A stretch of DNA of 33,641 nt from NCBI GenBank assembly GCA_015655375.1, contig JAATFD010000028.1, positions 1 through 33,641 of the forward strand, written 5' to 3'. The notes below the pieces were generated by a model, which saw nothing but the letters and a program-made list of their open reading frames with translations, was not told the DNA's origin and searched no databases. This document shows positions 1-9,047 of the stretch, piece after piece. Made by a program: the position numbers and the translations under genes. Origin of the DNA: Actinomycetales bacterium. GTDB taxonomy: Bacteria > Actinomycetota > Actinomycetes > Actinomycetales > Actinomycetaceae. Every line of letters begins with the position of its first letter. The first letter of the stretch is position 1.

Positions 1-24
1 GGCCCGGGGCCGGTGCCTCGCGGG

Positions 25-3000
25 CTATTCACTGCGGAGGGCCTCGACGGGATCTTCCCGGGCCGCCGCCGAGGAGGGAAACAGCCCGGCCAGAAAAGTC
101 AGGCCGACGGAGATCGCCACCAGAACGACTCCCGCCGTCACCGGCAGCTGGGCAACGTGGGAAATGCCGAACCTCGCGTCGATGATCGCGTTGGCCGGCA
201 GGGTCAGCAGCACCGTCACCCCGATACCGATCAGCCCCGCGACTAGACCGATGATGATCGTCTCCGCGTTGAACACTCGTCGGATGTCACGCTTGGACGC
301 TCCGATCGAGCGAAGGATCCCGATCTCCTTCTTACGTTCGAGCACTGAGATATAGGTGATGACACCGATCATGATCGACGAAACGATCAGGGAGATCGCG
401 ACGAAAGCCGTGAGCACGTAACTGACGACGTCGACGATCGTCGTCACCGACGACATCAATGTCCCGACGATGTCCGTGTAAGTGATGACCTTGTCCTGCT
501 CCCCCGCCTGTTCCATGTCCGCGTTGTAGGCATCGAGGATGTCGATGATTCGGGCCTTGGACTCAAAGTCCTTCGGATAGATGTCGATCTGGAAGGGCTT
601 GGACAAGTCCGCGTATCCGAGTTTCGAGTAGTTCGAGTCGAGCGACGCCTGCTGGGTCGTCATCATCGACGTCACCAGTTGGGCAAGCTGTTCCTGGTCC
701 ATGGTGAAGTGGAAGGCATCGCGGAATGCATCCTCGTCGATGCTCATCGCACTCGACATGTTCTGCCCGAGCTGGTCCATCGTCGAGCTCAGCATCGAGG
801 ACACCGCCGACGTCAGTCGGCTCTGCAAGGCGGAGCCGATCCGCGACGACATCTGCTGCGAGATCTGGGACATCTGGTCGGACAGCTGCGTCGAGATCTG
901 TCCCGCCAGCTGGGTCGAGAGCTGACTCATCCAAGCCTGCGTCGCCTGCTGCATGTAGTCCGACAGGGCGGTGGAGATCTGCGTCTGCAGTTCGTCGGAG
1001 TGGGCAGCGATCTGCGCCTGGACAGCCGCCGTCAGACGGGCTGTCAGTTGATCGGTGAGATCCTCGCCGGCCCCGGACAGCGCCGCGAGCGCCTCCGCGT
1101 TGTCGGCCTGGATTGTCTGCCCCTCGGACGTGGCGAGGAAGTCGGCGAAGGCCGACTGCGGATTCGTCGTGCAATCGATCGTCGAGGACGAGTCGGTCTG
1201 CCCCTGCGCACAGTACGTGGCGTACCCGGTGGCGAGGTCGGACGCGAGCTTCTGGAGCTGATCCGGCGTCACTGTGCCGGACAGATCCCCCAGTATCGCG
1301 TCGTCATCGATGCCCCTGACGACCTCGGTCATGTCGATCCCGGACAGGAGCTCGCTGAGGTCGACGCTGGACGCGGCCTTCGCCAGGTCCAGCTCGGGCA
1401 ACTGCGACGGATCGATTCGAATGCTCGACAGATCCAGTCTCGACAGATCCATCCCTGCCAGGTCTCCGGCTCCCACCAACCCCGACAGGTCGAGGCCGGA
1501 CAGGTCCAGCGATGAGGCATCGAGCGACAACTTCGAACCGTCGAAAGTGAAAGCCTTCGCGATCGCTGCCTGGTCGACGGTGATCAGCTTGCTCATGTCG
1601 AAGTCGTTCTGCCCGGCCCCCGAGGCCTCATCGGTAAAGGAGCGCCCGGTGAACACATCGATGTCGGGGTGGGCGATCTGGTCCAGGACGATCGCCGTCC
1701 CGCTCGCGTGGTCGATCAACTGCGAAGTGAGCGCCGGCGTGTAATAGATCCCAGGGGACAGCGCCGTCGCAGTGGCTCCCGACTTGGGCGAAACGATGCC
1801 GGAGATGTGCAAGTCTTCGCCGCCCTCGACCAGCTCCTTGAGATAGTCCTGGTCCCCGCTCTTGTCGGTCCACACGTCATAAGTGTCGTCGTGGGCGTAA
1901 TAATCGGTGGAATCGACGACCTTGAAGCTCACCCCCATCAGTTGCTCGGGAGAGAAGGAGGCCGACTCGGTCGTCGCATCGACGTCCTCGCCCTTGGCGA
2001 GCTGCTCGATCATCTGGTCGAGTTCGGATGCATCGCGCAGACCCATCGAATAAAGCACATAGTCGGAGACCGCTCCACCGGGCATGAGGACGAGGACCGC
2101 CTCGTCGGCACCGCTGGGCCACGTGCCAGCGACGATGTCGTACTGCTGATCGACCAGGCTCGTGTCACTGACCAGTTGCTTGAAGACGCTGGTGTTCATG
2201 TAGGACGAGACCAACGAGTTCACTGAGACGTCAGACCCCAGGCCGAGCGCGGCGAAGGTTCGGTCCGGATTGACCTGGCGCACGCCGTCCGAGGTGTCGG
2301 ACTGGAAGATCTGCGGCGTCACGTCATAGGTGTTCTCGATCGAATTCGCTTCGGCATGGATCCCGCCCCCGTCCTCGTCGAGGTAGGACTTGAGTGCGGC
2401 AAGGTCGTTGGAGCCAACGGAGGAGAACATCGTCGAGAGAATCGAAGCCTCGGGGATCGCGCCCGATTGATCGACGCCTCCCCCGTCCTCATCGTTGCCC
2501 GACTCGGAGCCGCCAACGTCTGCCGAGGCCGCCAACATCGATGCCATGTCCATGCCCTGGCTCTGGATGCTCAGCGGATAGACGGACAGCGTGTCCTCCT
2601 CGACGCTGGCGATGTAGTTGTTGACGCCGTTGGCCAGCGCGAGGATCGTTGCGATGCCGATGATGCCAATGGAGCCCGCGAAGGACGTCATCAGCGTGCG
2701 CCCCTTCTTCGTCATGAGGTTCCGGAAGGACAACGACAGGGCAGTGAGGAAGGACATCGAGGTGCGCCGGGCGGTCTTGGCCGCGCGCACGCTGGCGGTC
2801 GAGGCATCGACGGGGTCAGTATCGTCCGTGACCGCTCCGTCGCGGAGAGTGACCGTGCGAGTCGCATAGCGCGACGCCAGCTCCGGGTTGTGCGTGACCA
2901 TGACGACCAGCCGGTCATGGGCAATCTCGGTGAGCAGGTCCATGATCTGCACGCTCGTCACGGAATCGAGAGCACCCGTCGGTTCGTCGGCCAGCACGAT

Positions 3001-3483
3001 CTCCGGGTCGTTGATGAGCGCACGAGCGATCGACACCCGTTGCATCTGCCCGCCCGAAAGCTGACCCGGCAGTTTGGAGACGTGGTCGCCGAGTCCCACT
3101 CGTTCCAAGGCCGCCATGGCCCTCCCGCGTCGCTCCGCCTTGGAGACGCCCGACAACGTGAGCGCGAGCTCGACGTTGGCGAGCACGGTCTGGTGCGGGA
3201 TCAGGTTGTAGCTCTGGAAGACGAATCCGATGCGGTTGTTGCGATAGGTGTCCCAGTCGCGATCCTTGAACCGCTTCGTCGAGATTCCGTCGATGACAAG
3301 GTCACCCGAGTCATAGTGGTCCAGCCCGCCGACGATGTTGAGCAGGGTCGTCTTGCCCGATCCAGACGGGCCCAGCACCGCGACGAACTCGCTGTCCCGG
3401 AAGGCGATCGACACATCGTCGAGGGCAACCTGGGTGAAGTCGGCGACGGTGTAGGCCTTACGGACATTGCGAAGCTTGAGCAT
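25..3483 (-). CDS. MacB/FtsX-type ABC transporter, fused ATPase-permease
   Basis: A 1152-residue fusion of an ABC ATPase and an FtsX/MacB-type permease, probably exporting a lipid, peptide or drug or acting on the envelope; the substrate is unknown. The ATPase occupies about residues 1-240: Walker A GPSGSGKTT (38-46), signature LSGGQMQR, Walker B VLADEPTGALD and H-loop VTHN are intact. A first membrane helix follows near residue 270, then an unusually large outside region, then three C-terminal helices with the FtsX hallmark ERKKEIGILRSIGASKRDI and the ending PVEALRSE. The outside region carries repeated LDLS units and a long Ser/Gln-rich heptad-like stretch. The ATG at 3483 is chosen over an upstream in-frame start because GGGAGG precedes it and the protein then begins directly with the ATPase fold. 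Actinobacterial fusions of about 1000-1200 residues are known; MacB itself is about 650. It stands alone, with 387 bp upstream. Confidence 0.9.
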   Translation of the reverse strand: MLKLRNVRKAYTVADFTQVALDDVSIAFRDSEFVAVLGPSGSGKTTLLNIVGGLDHYDSGDLVIDGISTKRFKDRDWDTYRNNRIGFVFQSYNLIPHQTVLANVELALTLSGVSKAERRGRAMAALERVGLGDHVSKLPGQLSGGQMQRVSIARALINDPEIVLADEPTGALDSVTSVQIMDLLTEIAHDRLVVMVTHNPELASRYATRTVTLRDGAVTDDTDPVDASTASVRAAKTARRTSMSFLTALSLSFRNLMTKKGRTLMTSFAGSIGIIGIATILALANGVNNYIASVEEDTLSVYPLSIQSQGMDMASMLAASADVGGSESGNDEDGGGVDQSGAIPEASILSTMFSSVGSNDLAALKSYLDEDGGGIHAEANSIENTYDVTPQIFQSDTSDGVRQVNPDRTFAALGLGSDVSVNSLVSSYMNTSVFKQLVSDTSLVDQQYDIVAGTWPSGADEAVLVLMPGGAVSDYVLYSMGLRDASELDQMIEQLAKGEDVDATTESASFSPEQLMGVSFKVVDSTDYYAHDDTYDVWTDKSGDQDYLKELVEGGEDLHISGIVSPKSGATATALSPGIYYTPALTSQLIDHASGTAIVLDQIAHPDIDVFTGRSFTDEASGAGQNDFDMSKLITVDQAAIAKAFTFDGSKLSLDASSLDLSGLDLSGLVGAGDLAGMDLSRLDLSSIRIDPSQLPELDLAKAASSVDLSELLSGIDMTEVVRGIDDDAILGDLSGTVTPDQLQKLASDLATGYATYCAQGQTDSSSTIDCTTNPQSAFADFLATSEGQTIQADNAEALAALSGAGEDLTDQLTARLTAAVQAQIAAHSDELQTQISTALSDYMQQATQAWMSQLSTQLAGQISTQLSDQMSQISQQMSSRIGSALQSRLTSAVSSMLSSTMDQLGQNMSSAMSIDEDAFRDAFHFTMDQEQLAQLVTSMMTTQQASLDSNYSKLGYADLSKPFQIDIYPKDFESKARIIDILDAYNADMEQAGEQDKVITYTDIVGTLMSSVTTIVDVVSYVLTAFVAISLIVSSIMIGVITYISVLERKKEIGILRSIGASKRDIRRVFNAETIIIGLVAGLIGIGVTVLLTLPANAIIDARFGISHVAQLPVTAGVVLVAISVGLTFLAGLFPSSAAAREDPVEALRSE

Positions 3484-3571
3484 GGAAGCCTCCCGGGACG
3501 CTGGAGCCCACCAAGGGTATCCGCGTCCGACCTCCACGCGGTGCTGAACGATCGCTGGACCGAGGAGCGGC

Positions 3572-3592
3572 ACTGTCGAAATGAACGACAGT
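3572..3592. promoter_or_regulatory. Inverted repeat, possible operator of the ABC exporter
   Basis: A perfect 7-bp inverted repeat, ACTGTCG-N7-CGACAGT, lies about 90-110 bp upstream of the exporter start codon. The size and symmetry fit a dimeric regulator site. No regulator gene is adjacent, so the role is inferred from position and symmetry only. Confidence 0.35.
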
Positions 3593-3670
3593 ACAAAGAG
3601 TCACCCAACCGAGGGCTTCGAGTGACTACGGCAGACCACTGTGGATATCGGTCGGTGCGCTGACCATGGG

Positions 3671-3684
3671 CTCGAATCCTCGAG
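3671..3684. repeat. Short palindrome CTCGA-N4-TCGAG
   Basis: The palindrome CTCGA-ATCC-TCGAG lies about 190 bp upstream of the ABC exporter start. A near-identical element, CTCGA-ATA-TCGAG, is at 5081-5093 in front of the GST-like gene. The spacer differs by one base (N4 against N3) and TCGA is common in GC-rich DNA, so a shared regulator is only a possibility. Confidence 0.25.
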
Positions 3685-3870
3685 TCACGACGCCACTGAC
3701 CGCTCGTCTGCCAATTGTCTTCCGAGAGTGTCGGGTGCTCGACCGTGTGGAGCAAGCTTGGGTTGGTCAGTTGATCGTTGGACGAGACGGTCAGTGTTCG
3801 CCTCGATTGATCGGGCCGTTCCAGCCCAACAGCCCACAGTCCCGGTCTTGACGTCCTCTGCCGAGATGGG

Positions 3871-4995
3871 TCAGCCCATGTGCCAGAGTTCGTCGGTTCC
3901 GGCGTCTCCCGGGCCCGAAGCGATCGATGGGCCCCCCAGTGATTCCCGTCCGCTTGGCTCTTGCCAGTTCGCGAGATCCTCAGCAGGGTCGCGCAGCGGG
4001 AGGTCCCCGGTGAAGCCCCGGTGATGGATGTAGTCCCCCGACGGTCCCGGAATCAGACCTAGAAAGTACTCCTCGCGCTCATCGACGAACCCATGGGCGA
4101 ACAGGTCGCGTGCATAGGCCCACAGCTGGGGGAAGTCCTGCAGATGTGGTACCTGCCCATCGCCGAGGATGTCCGCGATCCGAGGGCGGTAGTTGCGCTC
4201 GTAGGACGCCAACGTCTGGAACAGGCGCACGTCCGAATCGGTGAGGACCGCGCCGAACAGGTAGCGACGCGAGGAGAGCCTGAAGTCGTACTCCGCCAAC
4301 CGCGCCCGGAAAATCCCGATCGCAGACCTCGCCGCTTCGATGTTCGTGGCGAAGATGACTTTGTATGTGCCGTTGTTGATGTCGTCGAAGAGTTGCTGGT
4401 TGAGCATATCGATGTCATTGCGGAGCTCGGTCGGATACAGGTCCGGCGCCCCCTGGGCGTGGAATCCCTTCCACGCCGTCTCCAAGTCATTGCTGATCAC
4501 GTGATAGTTGTTGGTCACGACCGTGCCCGTCGTGACGTCGATGATCGTCGGTGAAGTTCCGCGTCCCGTGAAGCCGGGCCGAGTCGCCCGATAGAAATCA
4601 TTGAGCCGATCCGTGCCGAATCGCTCGACCACGTCTGCCCCGCTGCGTGCGATTCTCCATCCGTCCGAGTCACGGGCGTACAGCGGGATGAAGGGTATCG
4701 CGTCGGACAACCCCACCAACCTGAGGACGATGAGCTGGCGACGACACCACCCACACCCGACGCTGCCCAGAATTCGGTAGCGCCCGGGCTCGGCGGGAAC
4801 CTGATCGGGTCCGGAGCCGAAACGAGTGAGGAACAGGTTCCTCTGACGACGGAACGCTCCATCCGGAGTCTGTTCGTCAACGACCTCAGCAACCCGTGAC
4901 GAGGTCGAAGACGGATCTCCTCCACTCTCCACCTCCTGCGGCGCCGAGGTGGGCGCATTCAATTCCTTCTCAAGTTCCGCACTGATCGACGCCAT
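3871..4995 (-). CDS. Glutathionyl-hydroquinone reductase-like GST-family protein (CGWC type)
   Basis: A thioredoxin-fold plus GST C-terminal-domain protein of 374 residues that resembles the glutathionyl-hydroquinone reductase (ECM4/YqjG) family. These enzymes reduce glutathionyl-quinone conjugates; in an actinobacterium the thiol partner would more likely be mycothiol. The active-site loop reads GCGWCRRQLIV (CGWC at about 81-84) where the classic family has CPWAHR, giving a CxxC pair. Family-like features follow: a VVTNN segment in the position of the usual SNE/SSE loop, LTDSDVRLFQTL, and a C-terminal stretch with FPQLWAYARDLF. An acidic tail-like N-terminus precedes the fold. The ATG at 4995 has GAAGAGAAG upstream and is preferred to an in-frame GTG at 5016, which lacks a clear site. 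A promoter candidate lies about 100 bp upstream. Confidence 0.8.
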   Translation of the reverse strand: MASISAELEKELNAPTSAPQEVESGGDPSSTSSRVAEVVDEQTPDGAFRRQRNLFLTRFGSGPDQVPAEPGRYRILGSVGCGWCRRQLIVLRLVGLSDAIPFIPLYARDSDGWRIARSGADVVERFGTDRLNDFYRATRPGFTGRGTSPTIIDVTTGTVVTNNYHVISNDLETAWKGFHAQGAPDLYPTELRNDIDMLNQQLFDDINNGTYKVIFATNIEAARSAIGIFRARLAEYDFRLSSRRYLFGAVLTDSDVRLFQTLASYERNYRPRIADILGDGQVPHLQDFPQLWAYARDLFAHGFVDEREEYFLGLIPGPSGDYIHHRGFTGDLPLRDPAEDLANWQEPSGRESLGGPSIASGPGDAGTDELWHMG

Positions 4996-5080
4996 CGGAT
5001 TCTTCTTCTCTTCCACGGGATTGACGGGATGAAGTCACAGTCGTCCACCTGTTGGAATTCAGACAGTTTGTTTCCACATC

Positions 5081-5093
5081 CTCGAATATCGAG
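5081..5093. promoter_or_regulatory. Palindrome near the putative GST transcription start
   Basis: The palindrome CTCGA-ATA-TCGAG sits just downstream of the candidate minus-strand -10 hexamer at 5097-5102, where a repressor would block transcription start. A similar element is at 3671-3684. Function is inferred from position. Confidence 0.3.
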
Positions 5094-5096
5094 CTG

Positions 5097-5125
5097 ACCA
5101 TATATCCCCGCCGGATTTGGGACAA
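5097..5125 (-). promoter_or_regulatory. Candidate sigma-70-type promoter for the GST-like gene
   Basis: On the minus strand TTGTCC (5125-5120) and TATGGT (5102-5097) are separated by 17 bp, each a 4/6 match to the -35 and -10 consensus. This would give a leader of about 95 bases before the ATG at 4995. Such matches occur by chance, so this is a suggestion only. Confidence 0.35.
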
Positions 5126-5226
5126 CACTCATTCTCTCCGCATTCCACCAGCCGAGAATTCATGACGGCCGCAACGCAATCCCGAATGATGGACGCCCGT
5201 TCGATCGTTCGCCGACCGCGTTGGAC

Positions 5227-5237
5227 CATGAATCATG
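5227..5237. promoter_or_regulatory. Palindrome CATGA-N1-TCATG
   Basis: A perfect 5-bp inverted repeat around a single base, about 160 bp upstream of the first permease gene. It may be a regulator site; nothing else supports it. Confidence 0.2.
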
Positions 5238-5291
5238 AACGAATTCCGAATGTGCCCCTGCTAACGCCACGCTTCGGGTATTTGTCGTTTC

Positions 5292-5309
5292 CTGATCACA
5301 TCCGATCAG
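5292..5309. promoter_or_regulatory. Inverted repeat CTGATC-N6-GATCAG upstream of ABC operon 1
   Basis: A perfect 6-bp inverted repeat with a 6-bp spacer lies about 90 bp upstream of the first permease start, a usual operator position. Just before it, TTGTCG at 5282-5287 could be part of a -35 element, but no good -10 follows. Confidence 0.35.
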
Positions 5310-5396
5310 AACACTCCACGGCTCCACCTCAAGACTCCCCGTCGAGTCGATCCGCCATTTTCCCGGTCTCCTCCATTCTGTGAAAGATGGTCCTTC

Positions 5397-6467
5397 ATGT
5401 CCGATTTCCCCGAACGCAGGGAACGTCCGCGCCGACACGCCCATGCCCTGACGTCCGCATCCCGAACGGTTGTCGCTCGCTTGCTCTCCGCCCTCGTCGT
5501 CCTCTGGGCCGCGGTCACCGTCGCCTTCCTGGCGATCCATCTCGCACCAGGTGACACTGCGACTCTGCTCCTGGGTCCCGACAACAAGGACGACCCTGTC
5601 CTCCTTCACGAGGTCATCGAGCGCTGGGGACTCGATCGACCCGTGTTCGTCCAGTACCTCAGCTATCTGGCGGGAGCCCTGCACGGCGATTTTGGGACCT
5701 CCTTCATCCTGCGCAAACCCGTCTCCGAGGTCATCGGGAGCCAACTGCCCTCGACACTCGAGCTGACCGCGGTCGCCGCGATCCTGGCGATCATTTTCGC
5801 CATCGTCGCAACACTCCTGACGTCGGGACGGGGCCGGGTCGTGCGCACCACGACAACGGGCGTCGAGCTCGTCCTCGTCTCGCTTCCCTCATTCTGGATC
5901 GGGATTCTGTTGCTGGCGCTTTTCTCCTTCAGACTTGGGTGGTTCCCAGTCTCGGGTGGGAAGGGCTGGAAGTCTGTGATCCTGCCAGCTCTCTCTCTGG
6001 CACTGCCGATTGGGGCCTATCTGGCACAGGTCATGCGGGAAGGCGTCGAACGAGCACTCGACCAACCCTTCGCGTTGACCGCACGCTCACGAGGGATCGG
6101 ACCGTTGGCCCTGCGCGGGCGACATGCCCTGCGCCACGGTGCCCTCCCGATGGCCACACTGGCCGGGTTGATCGTCGGGTCGCTCCTCGGAGGCGCCGTC
6201 GTCATTGAACAGGTCTTCGGCCGTCCCGGACTCGGACAGGTCGCCGTCGCGGCGGTCAATTCGAAGGACATCCCCGTGATCCTCGGAGTCGCACTCATCT
6301 CCACCGCCGCTTTCGTCATCTGCTCGACGGTCGTCGATCTCGCGGTGACTCTGCTCGATCCACGCCTCCGACGGGCGGTCCCAGCGACCGCGCTCTCGAC
6401 GGAGCCCACGCCCGTGGCGGAGCCTGCACCCGCTGCTGCATACGCGCTCGAAGCGGAGGAACACTGA
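5397..6467 (+). CDS. Peptide/nickel-type ABC transporter permease (DppB-like), operon 1
   Basis: Inner-membrane permease of a Dpp/Opp-type (family 5 solute-binding) importer, 356 residues. After a basic cytoplasmic N-terminus the first helix (LLSALVVLWAAVTVAFLAIHL) is followed by the family segment LAPGDTA, then the GDFGTSF motif and several hydrophobic helices. The EAA-like coupling loop is ARSRGIGPLALRGRHALRHGALP. The sequence then shows GGAVVIEQVFGRPGLGQ, typical of DppB. An Ala/Pro-rich tail of about 30 residues follows the last helix. The ATG at 5397 has a weak GAAAG upstream. The stop is followed after one base by the next start, so translation of the two permeases is probably coupled. 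It pairs with the DppC-like protein to form the channel. Confidence 0.93.
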   Translation: MSDFPERRERPRRHAHALTSASRTVVARLLSALVVLWAAVTVAFLAIHLAPGDTATLLLGPDNKDDPVLLHEVIERWGLDRPVFVQYLSYLAGALHGDFGTSFILRKPVSEVIGSQLPSTLELTAVAAILAIIFAIVATLLTSGRGRVVRTTTTGVELVLVSLPSFWIGILLLALFSFRLGWFPVSGGKGWKSVILPALSLALPIGAYLAQVMREGVERALDQPFALTARSRGIGPLALRGRHALRHGALPMATLAGLIVGSLLGGAVVIEQVFGRPGLGQVAVAAVNSKDIPVILGVALISTAAFVICSTVVDLAVTLLDPRLRRAVPATALSTEPTPVAEPAPAAAYALEAEEH

Positions 6468-6468
6468 C

Positions 6469-7331
6469 ATGACCACGGCAGCGGCAACGGCTCGTCCCTT
6501 CCACCTTCATGTGAACCACCTGCGCATCTGGCAGGACATCCCCGTCACTCTGAGCCTTGCAGTGATCACCATCGCCATCGTCGCCGCCCTCGTCCCTCAG
6601 GTTCTCACCTCGATCGATCCGTTGTCCGCCGACCCGTTGAGTTCCTTACAAGCCCCCTCCGCTGCTCATCCGGCGGGTACCGACGCCCTGGGTCGCGATC
6701 TCTTCTCCCGCATCATCCACGGAGCTCGCTACTCCCTGTCGATCGGAGTCGGCGCAACGGTGGTCGCTCTCTCCGTCGGCATCGTGCTGGGCCTGGTCTC
6801 GGGGCTCGCACCCCGATGGTTGGACTCACTGGTCTCCCGCGTCGTCGACGTCGTTGCTTCGTTCCCGGAGCTCCTGCTCGCCCTGGTGCTCATCGCCTTC
6901 ACCGGTCCCGGAATCGGCAACCTGGTCGTCGCGCTCGGGATCGCCGGGATCCCGAAATATGCTCGTCTGATCCGCATCCAGGTCCGTCAGACTTCCCAGT
7001 CCGGATACGTCGAGCAAGCACGGACCTTCGGGCTGGGCCACGGGCTGTTGATCCTTCGCCACGTCGTCCCCAATGCTCTAGGCGCCATCCCCGTGGTCGC
7101 GACCATCGGGCTTGGCGGAGCGATCATCGGCGCTGCTTCCCTCAGCTTCATCGGGATGGGCCCGCAGCCTCCGACGCCCGAATGGGGCTCGATGCTCGCC
7201 GAGTCACGCAGCTACCTGCGCGTCGCCTGGTGGGTCGGGGTCTTTCCCGGCCTCGCCCTGGTCGCCACGATCGTCTCCTCCACCGTGCTGGGGCGACGCC
7301 TCCAGGCCCACTACGAGAGAAGGAACGGCTG

Positions 7332-7332
<1 letters not shown>
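6469..7332 (+). CDS. Peptide/nickel-type ABC transporter permease (DppC-like), operon 1
   Basis: Second membrane subunit of the operon-1 importer, 287 residues, close to the family norm. It has a cytoplasmic N-terminus, a first helix (VTLSLAVITIAIVAALVPQVL), the DppC hallmark GTDALGRDLFSRIIHGARYSL, further helices, and the coupling loop YVEQARTFGLGHGLLILRHVVPN. Near the end, SFIGMGPQPPTPEWGSML is another DppC signature. Its stop overlaps the start of the ATPase gene (TGATG), and AGAAGGAA at its 3' end serves as that gene's ribosome binding site. Confidence 0.93.
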
Positions 7333-8969
<1,637 letters not shown>

Positions 8970-9047
8970 TGACCTCCCCCTTGCCCACATCACCACGTCT
9001 GACCCTTTCTCACTCCGCACGTCCACAATCCTGACAAGGAGCACCCC

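Larger units (their letters stand above)
3484..3870. other. Intergenic region upstream of the ABC exporter
   Basis: A stretch of 387 bp lies between the stop of the GST-like gene and the start of the ABC exporter, both on the minus strand. No convincing gene is visible: open frames here lack good ribosome binding sites or run into neighbours in the wrong frame. It contains two inverted repeats, at 3572-3592 and 3671-3684, which could be regulator sites for the exporter. A small hairpin (ATGGG-N4-CCCAT, 3866-3879) overlaps the GST stop but has no T-run. I could not assign a promoter with confidence. Confidence 0.5.
4996..5396. other. Divergent intergenic control region
   Basis: A 401-bp region lies between the GST-like gene (minus) and the first ABC importer operon (plus), so it must hold promoters for both. 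It is visibly more AT-rich than the flanks around 5060-5110 and 5220-5300. It carries palindromes at 5081-5093, 5227-5237 and 5292-5309 and a candidate minus-strand promoter. The open frames crossing it have no recognisable product and I do not call them genes. Confidence 0.6.

Noticed and set aside
679-1515. Plus-strand open frame of 278 codons
   Set aside because: It lies opposite the exporter's repeat region; its regular composition mirrors the repeats on the other strand.
1330-1540. LDLS repeats considered as a pentapeptide-repeat protein or tandem DNA repeat
   Set aside because: The units are irregular and lie within the exporter's continuous frame; at DNA level they are not near-identical.
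2356-3663. Long plus-strand open frame (435 codons) opposite the ABC exporter
   Set aside because: It is antisense to a clearly coding ATPase region, is Arg/His-rich with no domain, and is a shadow of high-GC codon bias.
3620-3700. Possible tRNA remnant around a CTCGAATCC segment
   Set aside because: The segment resembles a T-loop but flanking bases do not pair as a T-stem and no acceptor or anticodon arms can be drawn.
5117-5383. Small plus-strand open frame in the divergent region
   Set aside because: No good ribosome binding site or domain; it overlaps candidate operators.
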